NCBI GenBank assembly: GCA_025765615.1
Contig: JAIVFJ010000050.1
Span: 282,909-346,908 of the forward strand
Origin: Zopfochytrium polystomum
Taxonomy: Eukaryota > Chytridiomycota > Chytridiomycetes > Chytridiales > Chytridiaceae
Reading direction: 5' to 3'
Length of the DNA: 64,000 nucleotides
Shown piece after piece: positions 11,645 to 21,761 of this stretch (position 1 is the stretch's first letter; the number at the start of each line of letters is the position of its first letter). Made by a program: the position numbers and the translations under genes. The notes under the pieces are model-generated. The model ran no database searches, was not told the DNA's origin, and worked only from the letters and a program-made list of their open reading frames with translations.

Positions 11645-11895
11645 ATGAACAAGAAGATCACGATCCTCATCGCTGCCTTCCTTGTGGCACTCACGGCGAG
11701 TGCTACTGCAACTCCTTTGAGTGATTCAGGTGAGCTCACCGGATCCGATCTCATTGTCTGACCTGATTTTCCGGGATTTCGTCGCCACTCTCAGCTGCTG
11801 GAGAAGCATGCTTCTGCTTCGTCGATGATCGTGGGCTCCAAGATATGTCGTCAAGTCGGACATTCAATGAAGAAAGGTGCCCACTTCTGTGCTAG
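11645..11895 (+). CDS. Small secreted Cys-rich peptide, member C
   Basis: Exons are 11645-11729 (85 bases) and 11795-11895, joined in phase 1, giving 61 residues. Exon 1 encodes a signal peptide, MNKKITILIAAFLVALTASA, with a cleavage site near ATA/TP. The mature part carries ACFCFVDDRG, then C, then C at the extreme C-terminus (four cysteines in all). The signal exon closely matches those at 47295 and 48640. It has the same 85-base length as the 48640 gene and an intron at the same point. Function unknown; the layout suits a secreted disulfide-bonded effector or antimicrobial-like peptide, but nothing in the sequence proves a role. Confidence 0.65.
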
Positions 11896-12661
11896 CTCCC
11901 CACGCACTCGTTCCTTCGTTTGGCTCTGAAAAATTGCTCTGTCCTGCAGCAACTACTCCTCAAGATTTTTGCAGGCTTTTGCGCACCACCTGCTCCACGG
12001 TTGTTTGTGAGCGAGTAGCTTTGTTCTCTTGGTTGTTGTTGCCCCTGCCTGCTTCTTGGGCGCGAATCTTCCGAACACTCGTCATCAGTTCCTTAATTTC
12101 CGAGGTCGCCCAGAAAGAATTGGGTTTCTTGCGAACGATGTCTTGGAATTTGGGCAGACAGAATTTTGGGAGTACTTGTCGACAGTATGGCACTTGCACT
12201 TGGTAAATTGCAAACTGGCCCAAGCACCCTCAAAATTTGAGTAAGTGTCTTTCCTCCTGAGCAGTATAAAAGGCAGTAGGGGTGAGAGGGAAGCCGTAGT
12301 GTAGAGAAGAAGAACCTCATTGAATAAATACCCCTCTAAAAACCATCTCCCATCCTTCATAGTCCTTGTATGCAGTCACCCTGCTACACTGCTAGCGGGT
12401 ACGAATTCCCATTACGATGCTGTTTGAGGTTCTATCAACAAACCTCAGCCGGTTGAATCACTGCAAGCACTTATTTCCTTTCAAGAGAGTAAAGCCAGGG
12501 CGCTAGGGCGCTCATTCATCGTCTCCCGCTTAAACCTTGCGTGGCTATTTGGTTCACGTCATATTTATTGCATTTGACACTGGTTGATAGAAAAAAGAAA
12601 ATCAAAGAGGCTCGTATATAATCGCCGTGAAATAGCCAACAACATGAAATCAGGAAGAATG
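11896..12661. other. Intergenic
   Basis: No supported gene. A TATA-like CAGTATAAAAGGCAG lies at about 12261-12275 on the + strand, but no open frame follows that I can support. Confidence 0.4.
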
Positions 12662-13897
12662 CTACAGGTATCCATGTCGAAGAAGAATGTCCGCCACCGC
12701 CGCCTGTCCGTCGTACGCCATGATCTCGTCGGACGACATTGGCCCACCCACGGCCGACACAATTTTCAACACCAGCTTGCCCACCGTTGCGGCAAACGGC
12801 GACGTCGCATAGTGCCGCTTGGCGTGCGTGCGCACAGCGTCTGCGATTCTCGCGACGCGATGGTACCGCGCCTCCTGGTACAAATGGAACGCCCTCCGTG
12901 GGTCTTCTGGGAACCGGTTGAGCAGCGCCGCCAGCACTTCGGCGTCCTCGAACGCGACGCTGTTGACGTGGCCAAGGAAAGGCGGCATCGCGTGCTTTGC
13001 GCCGCCGATCAGCACGCAGTTCCCCCGCCACCACTGCGGGAGCACCTCCAAGTCGTAGATCGTCGTCGGCACAATCTCCTTTGAAGCCCGTATGAGGGGC
13101 TGGAACGACTCGGGCATACCCCACCGCCGCACCATGTCTGCGATGGCGTTTCGTCTCTCGTAAAGATCAAACATCGGCCGCCAACCGTCGTGCGAGATCT
13201 CGTCAGGTCGCATCTCCATCACGAACCAGAACAGTTGCGTTTCCGAGACACGGTAGACCATGCCGGATTTGGCGTTTGCGTTGTCTGTGTAGTAGTGAAC
13301 GTTCCCTGACGGCCAGACGTCGCCCATAGAGTGGTCGAGATCGGTGATGCCGTAATGGCCGATAAAGCCCACCCTGATCGGGGAGTGGCGGGGAAAGAGC
13401 GTCTTTCGCACGCCAGAGTGCACCCCGTCGGCACCGATGAGGATGTCTCCGTACGCGACGGTGCCGTCCTTGAACTTTGCCTTGACGCCCAGGGCGGTGT
13501 CGCCGGGCGGCTGCTCAATATCAACGAGAAACTTGTCGGTGTGGACGTACACCCCTTCCATGACGAGCGCGTTTGTCAGGATGCGGACCAGTGTGGACCG
13601 CTTGATCGTGACGGTAAACAGGTCGGCGCCGTTGCCGGCGGTCGGGAATGCGGCGACGAGGTTGCCGCGAAAGTCGCGGATCTCGTGGCGGTCGCAGCGG
13701 CTGGCTTCGCGGACGACAGCGTCGAGGAGGCCGAGATGCTTGATGGCGCGCATGCCGTTCTCGGCGAGGTAGGCGGCGTGCGGCACGTCGGGAAAGTCGA
13801 TGGGGCGGTCAAAGACCTCGACGTCGTGGCCGGCGCGGCGGAGGGCGATGGCGGCGGCCGACCCGGCGATGCCTGCGCCCACAACGAGGATCCGCAT
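12662..13897 (-). CDS. FAD-dependent monooxygenase, paralogue 2
   Basis: Single exon, 411 residues, aligning from end to end with the gene at 9078-10316 and clearly more than half identical by eye. It has GAGIAG in the Rossmann turn and GADGVHSGVRK in the DG motif. In the second FAD motif it has LIGGAKHAMPPFLGH, so the usual Asp is Gly here where paralogue 1 has Cys. Both end in the same SSDEIM-YDGQAAV segment. The two genes arose by tandem duplication, with peptide exons between them. Same predicted class A monooxygenase activity; substrate unknown. Confidence 0.85.
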   Translation of the reverse strand: MRILVVGAGIAGSAAAIALRRAGHDVEVFDRPIDFPDVPHAAYLAENGMRAIKHLGLLDAVVREASRCDRHEIRDFRGNLVAAFPTAGNGADLFTVTIKRSTLVRILTNALVMEGVYVHTDKFLVDIEQPPGDTALGVKAKFKDGTVAYGDILIGADGVHSGVRKTLFPRHSPIRVGFIGHYGITDLDHSMGDVWPSGNVHYYTDNANAKSGMVYRVSETQLFWFVMEMRPDEISHDGWRPMFDLYERRNAIADMVRRWGMPESFQPLIRASKEIVPTTIYDLEVLPQWWRGNCVLIGGAKHAMPPFLGHVNSVAFEDAEVLAALLNRFPEDPRRAFHLYQEARYHRVARIADAVRTHAKRHYATSPFAATVGKLVLKIVSAVGGPMSSDEIMAYDGQAAVADILLRHGYL

Positions 13898-14930
13898 GTA
13901 TGTATGCCTCGGGCCGGTCTAACAACAAGGGGGGTGGGTTTTGGTTGGTGGTGGGTGGGTGGGTGGAGGTGGAAAGTTTTCCCAGTGGAGTTTCCTTTTT
14001 CTGACATGCCGCTTGTTTTGGGCAAAAATCGCTGTTTGTCTTGCACAAAAATTGCTGTTTGTCTTGCGCGCCACCACCGTTTCCGCGGACATTCGGAATT
14101 CCCGTTTTGCCGTGCAGTCGCAACAAGTATTTCCCGTTTTTTTCTCTCTTGGGGCCTCGCTGCGCCTCGTTAACCCTGCTGTTCTGTCTCTGGCGTGTTT
14201 CTGTTCCAGAGGGCTATCCGGTGGTGAACTTTATTTTTTTTCGTTTTTGGTTTTTTCACATTCGAGGAGGGCGGCGACATTTCACTTTGTTGGATTTCGG
14301 CAAGCTACTTCCTTTCGCAAGAAGATCGCCTCCCAAATGATTGAGCAAACGCCAATCACGAACCACTTTTCTTCTTGCTGCACTGGCCCTGTCAAACCAA
14401 CAAGGGTGGGTGGGTTGGTTGGGAGACTGGGAGTGCGGCTCCTGTTCCACCGCGAACGGTTGCGTTTCATCCGTCTTGTCTCCTCCACATTCAACAGTAA
14501 ATATCTGGGCTCCCATTTAACGCACTATAGCTGAGAGTCGAGACAGAAACTCCACTTTCAGCAAATTATTGGATAAAGTGCCTATTATCACGATAGTCAG
14601 CATGAATGAACCAAAGCTGAAGAAACCACTCCTTTGTCTACTTCCAGAGTCGCTTGACAGTAAAAGGATCTGAGCTCGCTCTCTTCCTGCCAACCGCAAA
14701 TGCCCTTTGTTCGTCTTATTGCAACCGCGGGCTCGCCTGCATCAAGACGTGGCGGGGCAACGGAGGGCGCTCCCTCGCGGCGACTCGGAACTTCGCCAAG
14801 CGAACTGGCATCGCTGCAGGATTAAATGAAGGGGAGAAAAAAAAAAAATCTTGTCTGGTGTGTTTGTTCTGGGCGCAGCGGCGTCGCGCGACGCCCTCTG
14901 ATCTGCTACAGGCAACTTCACTAGCGCAAG

Positions 14931-14969
<39 letters not shown>

Positions 14970-15004
14970 GAACACCCCCACCCCCATCCATCACCACACA
15001 CAAC
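13898..15004. other. Intergenic, 5' region of the WW-repeat gene
   Basis: No supported gene. It contains an imperfect direct repeat at about 14021-14068 (two copies of a 22-base CTGTTTGTCTTGC-containing unit). An (AC)n run at 14933-14965 lies just upstream of the next start codon. Confidence 0.5.
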
Positions 15005-16372
15005 ATGGCCCCCCCCGATGACGATCGAGATCGAGGACTTCCCCTCTTTGCACAGTCCTTCCACGGCAGCAGCATTTCATCGTGGCGCCGTTACCGCCAC
15101 ATCCCAAACCACGTAATCGCCGCGATCTGCAGCTTTCTTGGGACCGTCGACCCGCACGCCGAGTTTGCCCTCGCATCCATCTTCTCTCTCCACACACACC
15201 AGGCCGCCGCCTTTCGTCGCATTCACGCCGGTTCCCACGAGTTCGACGCCGCAGCCGCTTCGGCCGCAGATCCAACCCAACTCCTCGACCGCCTCCTGGC
15301 CTACTGCACCCTCGTGCGCCTCCCCCCGCGCTTCACCTACAAAGCCCTCTGCTCCCTCTGCCAAAGCGGCCGCGTCGCCTCGCTGCAATGGTGGGCCAAC
15401 AACAAACTCGGGTGGCTGGACGTCTTTGACGTCTACGGCCCGCGCAACGCCATCCACGTCGCAAGCGCCGCCGGCCAGACCGCCGTCCTCCAGTGGATCA
15501 AGGAACACCGAGCCGCCCTCCGCCCTGGCAGCGAAGAGCTCAAGTACTCGGACTGGGCCGTCGACGATGCGTCCGCCGAAGGCCACGTCGCAACGCTGCA
15601 GTGGTGGCTCGAGAGCGGGCTCCCGCTGCGGTACTCAAGCCGCGCGATGGACGACGCCAGCGCCGGCGGCCACGTTACCGTGCTGCAGTGCTGGCGCGAG
15701 GCCGGCGTGCCGCTAAAGTACACGCACAGCGCGCTGGACCACGCGAGCCTCAACGGCCGCGTCGAGGTGCTCCGTTGGTGGCTTGCCAGTGGGCTGGAGA
15801 TGCGGTACACGAACCGCGCCGTCGACGACGCGAGCCAAAACGGGCACGTGGACGTGTTGCAGTGGTGGAGCGACAGCGGGCTCAAGATGAAATACTCCCA
15901 CATGGCTATGGATTGGGCGAGCAGGAACGGGCAGGTAGAGTCGCTGCAGTGGTGGAAAGACAGCAAGTGGTTCGAAAGCTACACCGACGCCGCGCTCCAA
16001 GAGGCGACCCTTGATGCGCTGCGGTGGTGGCGAGAGAGCCTCCTGGACAAAAAGTTCACCGAGGGCGCCTTGATTGCGGCCAGCGCACATGGGTACGTTG
16101 AAGTGCTGGAGAGTTGGCTGGAGAACGGGCTGGGGCAAGAATACTCTGCAAAGCCCATGGACACCGCGGTCCGCTCGGGCAACGTGGCTGCGTTGCAGTG
16201 GTGGAAGAACAGTGGCCTCCAGCTCAAGTACACCATTGCGTTTCTCGCACAGCTGGGACGCCATTCCAGAGTCCGAGCCTGGTTCAAAGATAATGATCTG
16301 CTACCGCAATTTTCAAAGCCACCACGCTGCATTGTCGGCCGTTCGCAAGTTACAGCCTCTCTTTCATCCTAG
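15005..16372 (+). CDS. WW-type ankyrin-like repeat protein, intact copy
   Basis: Single exon, 455 residues; ATG at 15005 after an AC-rich leader. The N-terminus has an F-box-like segment (HIPNHVIAAICSFLG, then LASIFSLHTHQAAAFRRIH). At least ten tandem repeats of about 29 residues follow, with the pattern V-x-x-LQWW-x-x-SGL-x-LKYS-x-x-A-M-D-x-AS-x-x-GH. The helix-loop-helix pattern and the AS-x-x-GH turn are ankyrin-like, but each unit is shorter than the canonical 33 residues and carries an unusual near-invariant Trp pair. The role is probably protein-protein binding, perhaps as a ubiquitin-ligase adaptor if the N-terminus is a true F-box. This is the only unbroken copy among nine in the window. 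Confidence 0.75.
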   Translation: MAPPDDDRDRGLPLFAQSFHGSSISSWRRYRHIPNHVIAAICSFLGTVDPHAEFALASIFSLHTHQAAAFRRIHAGSHEFDAAAASAADPTQLLDRLLAYCTLVRLPPRFTYKALCSLCQSGRVASLQWWANNKLGWLDVFDVYGPRNAIHVASAAGQTAVLQWIKEHRAALRPGSEELKYSDWAVDDASAEGHVATLQWWLESGLPLRYSSRAMDDASAGGHVTVLQCWREAGVPLKYTHSALDHASLNGRVEVLRWWLASGLEMRYTNRAVDDASQNGHVDVLQWWSDSGLKMKYSHMAMDWASRNGQVESLQWWKDSKWFESYTDAALQEATLDALRWWRESLLDKKFTEGALIAASAHGYVEVLESWLENGLGQEYSAKPMDTAVRSGNVAALQWWKNSGLQLKYTIAFLAQLGRHSRVRAWFKDNDLLPQFSKPPRCIVGRSQVTASLSS

Positions 16373-16683
16373 GTCATGGAATACGTGGGCGCCAGTTCTC
16401 AAACATTGTAATATCGTTAAACTCATCTGCTGCGGTGTGGTCAAGGAATGCGCGAAGAATTTAGCGCACTCCTGGTCCCAACAATCGAAAATTTCCTATT
16501 CTTTCTTCTTTTCTTCGTCAAGGCGTATAACAAACTACTTCATAGTACGAGATGCATATTGAATATGTCGAGGACGGATAAGCAGGAGAATAAGGGATAC
16601 GTAAGCGAAGGACAAAATACTGCCATAATGAAAGAACGGAAACAGTTCGATCAAAACCAAGAGGTCAGATTATGTGCATGGCA
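16373..16683. other. Intergenic
   Basis: Convergent 3' ends of the WW-repeat gene and the NmrA-like gene. No feature seen. Confidence 0.5.
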
Positions 16684-17842
16684 TCAAAGGATCACAGGAG
16701 GGCCCAAGCGCGACTCTCTCCAGTCGTCCGAATCCATCACTTCCTCGGTCTCGCTTGATGCGAGTACCTCGAAACCTTTTGCCCATTTCTTCAAATTCCA
16801 ACCGCGTGTGAACATGATACCCATGAGCCCAAAAAGCGCCGCCAAGAAATTAGCCACGCTGCGCCTGTTGGCCGGCGCCGCCGCGTACCGCCGCACAATG
16901 GTTTCAAAGCCCTCGTGGTCGCAGCCAGTCAGGAACTTGACGTGGTTGGTCGGCGCGTTGACGGCGAACGCGCCGGCACTACTGTCGACGGGATACTCGA
17001 GAAAGTTTGCCTGCGCGAACGGCGGGATTCCCTGCTGCGACATGGCCTTGCTGGCCATCCAGCGCGGCAGGTGCATCACGCGAAGGCTCTTCCACCCGGC
17101 GACTTTTGCGATGACGGCGACCATCTCGTCCCACGACAAGTTTGTAGGTCCTGTCGGGCGGAACGTCTGGCCGGCGTACTGGTGCAGCGGAGCAGCGAGC
17201 ACGGCGGCGCAGCAGCGGCCAATGTCCTCGTTGGAGGGCGGGGCGTTCGTGCCGGTCCCGAAGATGGTGGGGAGGACGCCCATCTGGACGGCGGAGCGGA
17301 GCAGCCCGAAGCCGAGCCAGTTGTCTGCAAAGTAGCCTGGCGCGACGACGGTGAGCGAGGCCCTGCCGGCGGTCTGCAAGGCGCGGAAGACGCGTTCGGC
17401 AAGCCAGACCTGCTGTGTGTAGAGCGAGCGGTGGTTCGGGCTCGCGAGCCACTGGCTAAGCATGACGATTTGCGGAACGCGGGCGTCTTCGGCGACGGCG
17501 GCGAAGACGGCGGCGTGCTGGAGCATGAGCGGCGCTCTCGCGGGGAGGAAGAAGGCGGTTCGGACGTCGGTGCGCATGGCGCGACGGACGGTGGTGGCGG
17601 AGATGAGGTCTCCGACGACGACGTCGACGCCGAGGCTGCGGAGCCTTGCGCGCGGCGGGGCCGTCTGTGCGGACGATGGCGCGGAGGGGCAGGCCGCGTG
17701 AGAGGAGATCCTGCAAGACTTGGGTACCTACCTTGCCCGTCACGCCGGTCAGGAGTATGACGGACCTGGTGTCGGAGGTGGTGGTAATTACGGTGGTGGT
17801 GATACCGTCAGTTGCAGCTTGCAATTGTTTCCATTGGGCCAT
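16684..17842 (-). CDS. NmrA-like NAD(P)-binding protein, one frameshift
   Basis: Start at 17842. The N-terminal part (VILLTGVTGKVGTQVLQDLL) has the GxxGxxG nucleotide-binding turn of atypical short-chain dehydrogenases (NmrA / quinone oxidoreductase-like). Near 17644 the frame changes by one extra base between ...GPAARK and LRSLGVDVVVGDL; the rest (about 310 residues) runs uninterrupted to 16684. Family features include AAVFAAV...PQIVMLSQW and APGYFADNW. A C-terminal stretch MFTRGWNLKKWAKGF may be membrane-associated. It may be an NAD(P)H sensor or oxidoreductase. The break may be an assembly error, because both halves are well kept. Confidence 0.65.
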
Positions 17843-18013
17843 TCTGGGTGTTGTTGTGGCTTGTTTGTGTAGAGTGCAGTAGCGGTGGTGGACCTTGTGT
17901 TTATGTATTTGTTCCTCGGCTGGAAGGCAATACGAATGAATTCGCTGCCGGGGCTGGTCGTGCGTTTTTGTACTCGACGCGGCCCCAAGAGAGCTGGGTT
18001 GAGGATGATGATG

Positions 18014-18053
<40 letters not shown>

Positions 18054-18290
18054 GCTTGCGCGACTCGAAGCGGCGGAGTTTCTGAAAATCAACCACCGCG
18101 GCGGATAACAAATCAACCCGCTGGCCCACCATGCCGCGACGAGCCAACGGACAGCCAATCAGCGCCGTCGTCCTTGAGACCCCCCCCCCCCCCCACCCGC
18201 CGCCGCTGTCGACTATGTGTGCAGTGAGTATTGTTGGTAATTGACAATAGCGCTCGGTCAGGGCCACCACGCCTCGGTCCCGAGGAAGGC
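17843..18290. other. Intergenic with (TGAT)n and poly-C
   Basis: A (TGAT)n run at about 18017-18052 and a C run at about 18181-18195. No gene seen. Confidence 0.6.
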
Positions 18291-18935
18291 ATCTCGGCGG
18301 CAACTACGAACCACTTCCTGACCAGATCGCCGTCTTGTCTGCTGGCGACCCATCAGATCCTTGGAATCCGCTCTTTGCCTTGGCCGCGGCCGGAGCGCGC
18401 CTGGATGCGCTTAAGATCGGCATTCTCGCTCTGTCGAAGGATATCGTGGCAGCTCTCGGGCTACTCGACGTTCCACACGACTTGGTCGATCGGTTCGCTC
18501 AGCTGTTCCCGCGTCTGCGCTCGCTGGCCATCGGTGATTTCCCAGGCGTTGTCGATCTGGCACCAAAGCTCGTCGGCCTAAACTCCAAGTCGCTGGTTTC
18601 GTACGCGGCACAGCCTTGCGAGATCCCCATCGGTAGTCATACCAACCCTCGCCGATCACAGTGCACTGCGCCACCTGTCGCTTCAGCTTGCACGAGACGA
18701 CGACGACGCATTCACAGCGCTCATGCACAGCCGTGGCGCCGGTTTGCGTTCCCTTAAACTCAGCTTCTACCTCCTGCAGCATATCCTCCTTGCTGCACCA
18801 AACCGAGTCGCGCTGGAAATAATCAACTGTCATTTTGCGCCCCTCCCTTGGCGACCTTTCCGCCTTCTCCGCCGCCACCCCACCGCCGACGCCGAGTTTG
18901 CGCGGCAGGCCGAGGAGGTTCAGAGGGAGGTCTAG
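18291..18935 (+). pseudogene. Leucine-rich (F-box/LRR-like) gene fragment
   Basis: An open stretch from about 18307 reads PRLRSLAIGDFPGVVDLAPK and similar Leu-rich segments. Near 18632 it shifts by one base into a second frame with LRHLSLQLARDDDD and LRSLKLSFYLLQHILLAAPN, ending at 18935. The pattern resembles the LRR tail of fungal F-box proteins such as the one at 4880-6608. No ATG or F-box precedes it, so it is probably a truncated copy. Confidence 0.4.
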
Positions 18936-19125
18936 GGGCGCATCTCGATCCCGCGAAGGCAAGGGGACTGGCCGGTCCTGCTGGACTCTGTTGTTCAGTT
19001 TGACTTGCCTGCCTTTGGTTGTGTCACTGCGCGAACGGAAAGCGGCTCTCCTGGCCAATCTCGTTTGTATTTGCAGAATGAAAACAACAAGAAGCATCAG
19101 TTTGGATAAAATCTGTCGGCTAGTT

Positions 19126-19821
19126 CTATGCTGGCGCTGCTAAACTGCTCAGCTTGTCCTCTGCGATCAACCTGGCCCGGACCCTCTCAAGCGCCCTTCC
19201 CAGCAAATTCAGGCCCCAACCGTGCCTCTCTGCCGGATCGGCGTCCGCCACCACAAACCCGATCCCCCACACCCTGTCGTCCGGTGCCGCCTCCACGATC
19301 TCGGACCCGCGCGTCGCGAGCAGTGCAGCCCGCAACCCCGCGTTTTGCGAAAACTTGAGGTAGTTGCCCTCTTCGACGATCGCGTCACGGTGCCGCAACC
19401 ACGTCGTCTCGTCGAACCCGCGGATCTGCCGCCCGAGCGCCTTGAGCTCGGACGGGTCGCCGGTCGCGAGGATAGCGCGGATGACGAGGTCGGCGTCGGG
19501 GTCGCTGTCCGAGTCGCTGCTGCTGCCCGCAAAGAGAAGCGCCTTGCGGTGCATCATGTACTGCTCGGCGCTGGCGTAGGCGAGTGGTGTGTCGTCGGCG
19601 TCGGTGGCGGTGGACGGCGCGGTGAAAGAAGCGGGGAATTGCTGGCTCAGGAAGCCGTGCGGGCCTGTGGAGTCCCAGAAGAAAGTGATCTCCGGGGAAA
19701 GCTCATCGGACGCGACGGGAACGATGTTTGGTTTGTCGACGTTGGCTTGCTTTGTATGTGCGTGGTGGTGCTTGTGGGGGTGAGCGTGGGCGTGCGTTTG
19801 AGCGGGCGTGTGACTGTGCAT
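19126..19821 (-). CDS. NADAR-domain protein (YbiA-like)
   Basis: Single exon, 231 residues. NADAR marks in order: EITFFWDSTGPHGFLSQQF, YASAEQYMMHRKALLF, ALGRQIRGFDETTWLRHRD, NYLKFSQN, DDRVWGIGF and GWGLNLLGRALERVR. NADAR proteins are N-glycosidases that act on ADP-ribosyl or riboflavin-pathway intermediates and clear damaged or modified nucleotides. The N-terminus (residues 1-25) is a His-rich extension with alternating H-A and H-T that is not part of the domain; it may bind metal or be disordered. No signal peptide. Confidence 0.85.
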   Translation of the reverse strand: MHSHTPAQTHAHAHPHKHHHAHTKQANVDKPNIVPVASDELSPEITFFWDSTGPHGFLSQQFPASFTAPSTATDADDTPLAYASAEQYMMHRKALLFAGSSSDSDSDPDADLVIRAILATGDPSELKALGRQIRGFDETTWLRHRDAIVEEGNYLKFSQNAGLRAALLATRGSEIVEAAPDDRVWGIGFVVADADPAERHGWGLNLLGRALERVRARLIAEDKLSSLAAPA

Positions 19822-20490
19822 GAGTGCTTGGGGACGAACTCAGGAACCTAGTTTGGAGGAAAAGCCTCAAAAGCTGCCGGTGCTGATTGCCATGCGGCTT
19901 GTACACTATGCAGTGAAGCAGACCACGATGTGGCGTGCAGAAGGAGAATGCAGAGAGCCACCTCAAAAGGAGGAGGGGCGGCGGGAAGGGAGGATTGGGG
20001 ATCCGGGGGTGAGGATTCCTGCCAGTGGAGAGAAAGTTGTGGCCGAGTCGCCCACACTGATATTGTTATTGTCTCGGCACAAGAAAAAAAAAAAAAAAAA
20101 AAAAAAGATGCAGGATATGTATGAAGACAGGGAACCAGACTGGACGGAGACAGACAGGCGAGGCACACCACTCGGGTAAACGCGCAAGGCCACGCCCAGG
20201 CCGCGCCACCCTTGTGCCTGCTTGCAGCGAACTGTCTTGGTTGACACAGCGCGCAGGTTGCATAACAACCACAGAACTGCTTCGAAAAGCGACAATGGCA
20301 GTGCATGCAGCGTCCCTCTTTTGAGCACGGCTAAGACTCAAGCGTACCATTATTGACAAGAGGATAGGGACTGATAACGTCAATCAGTTGCAGAATGGTG
20401 TAGAATAATAGGCTTAATAATAGTTTGACGAAACTTTGAGCACCAGCGAGGAAGTAAGCAAAATTTCAAGATACAGAGAGGACATCAAAG
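19822..20490. other. Intergenic with poly-A
   Basis: A poly-A run at about 20084-20106. No convincing coding signal. Confidence 0.5.
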
Positions 20491-20973
20491 TCAGCACTGT
20501 TTCCAAAAGCCTCCAGATTTCAGTGATACAAGTGGGTCCAAATAAGTGGATTGTGCCGGCCTGGTGTGTTCATCGCACGGATCCATCGTGATGTCGTACA
20601 CCCCAAAAAAAGAGGGCGATAAAAAAATATGACTTGCACCCATAAGCGCAAAGCATCCGCCGTGACCACTTGCTTCCACGGCTATCCGACCTTTTGGGAC
20701 ACCTGCTTGCTCGAAATCCTGGGTTGCGAACGCCGTACCCGCGAGGCATTTGCTCGTCCCAGCCTCGCAGATCTGGAATTGCTCTGGCACGATCGTCGGT
20801 AAGGTCGTGGATGTTGGCGTGGGCGAAGTCGGCAACATCGAGTAGGAGGATATGGTTGCCGTCGTTTGCGGCAGCGGGAGGTAGTATCTGTTTGCCGTGA
20901 TGAGGTCTTTGGTCTGACCGTCAAAGGAAAGCCAGCTGTTTGTGGATGTGTGTGTGGGGAGATGGCAATTCAT
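20491..20973 (-). CDS. Unrecognised protein, 160 residues
   Basis: An ATG at 20973 opens a frame to 20491. It is Ser/Thr/Pro-rich near residues 35-65, then has six cysteines spread over the C-terminal half, including CEAGTSKC and a final KQC. There is no clear signal peptide and no family I recognise. It may be an exon of a larger gene or a chance frame. Confidence 0.3.
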   Translation of the reverse strand: MNCHLPTHTSTNSWLSFDGQTKDLITANRYYLPLPQTTATISSYSMLPTSPTPTSTTLPTIVPEQFQICEAGTSKCLAGTAFATQDFEQAGVPKGRIAVEASGHGGCFALMGASHIFLSPSFFGVYDITMDPCDEHTRPAQSTYLDPLVSLKSGGFWKQC

Positions 20974-21187
20974 CGAGGTGAGACACTGTCCGGACAGACA
21001 CCAACAAAAACTTCGCCGTCGCTCCACAATTCGCCAGAGCGGCCGGCCGCAGTGCAGCACGGCCCACAACAGGACAGCTCAAAAAACTCGGATCACCAGT
21101 CCGTTTCTTTTAAAACGGGGCTGGGCAGGCATTCCTCTCCCTCGGTCCGTTAATCAGAAACCGGAACCCTGAACAAGCACCTCAAGT

Positions 21188-21761
21188 GTGCTATTTTTCA
21201 CCTGGCCACCGTGTCCGAAAGACTTCCTCGTGGAAGTGCTTGGGGATCACATTGCTGTAGTTTCTGCTGAGAGGTTGGTCCAGATCTGGAACCTGATAAC
21301 AACGTGCGATCAGGTGGTAGGCAGTGTCAGTGAGGGAATTATATTTCCTCAAATTGCGGCCGACAGAGACGGTTGCAGATTGTGCTGCGAAGACCTCAAT
21401 GAAATTCGGTTGTGGGATTTGCCGCCAAAGTTGACAGTGAAAGCGTCTTCTTTCAATTGGGTGGCATGCGGCTACCTTTTGCTCAGCGGGACGACACAAG
21501 CAAGAGTAAATTCTGGAACTATCGAGGTGTGGGGCGTGGAATTGGGAGAGATGCTCCACCGTCTCCTTTTATCCCTCGAGGTTTGGTGGAGGCACTTTCA
21601 CATGGATAGGCAAGTTTTCTCACAACTCCTTAAATTGACCATTCCAACGACCTCTTTCCATAAAAAACAAAAATTAGGATGGAGAAGAGGTAATTGTATG
21701 CGATTGCGGCGCCGACATTCCCTGTGCAAACGAGTTTAACCAAGGCCTAGCGGAGATGTAG
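21188..21761 (+). pseudogene. WD40-repeat protein fragment
   Basis: An open stretch has WD-like repeat ends at regular spacing: VQIWNL, IRLWDL and IEVWGV. A likely intron (21581-21677, GTTTGG donor, AAATTAG acceptor, phase 0) joins it to DGEEVIVCDCGADI and a stop at 21761. No ATG precedes the first repeat. It is therefore the C-terminal part of a WD40 (perhaps F-box/WD40) gene whose 5' end is missing or in unseen exons. Confidence 0.4.

Noticed and set aside
9078..13897. A secondary-metabolite cluster made of the FAD genes plus the NmrA gene
   Set aside because: No PKS, NRPS, terpene or other backbone gene lies nearby, and the genes in between are peptides and repeat proteins, so clustering is not supported.
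13331..14173. A 280-residue + frame opposite FAD monooxygenase 2, and a similar one at 9714-10319
   Set aside because: Both mirror the minus-strand FAD genes codon for codon and have Val/Asp/Gly-rich composition typical of antisense of GC-rich genes.
15433..15966. Long minus-strand frames opposite the WW-repeat genes (also near 30124-31161 and 37572-38300)
   Set aside because: They are antisense shadows: the LQWW and AS-x-x-GH codons read backwards give repeated SFHHC and ALA patterns.
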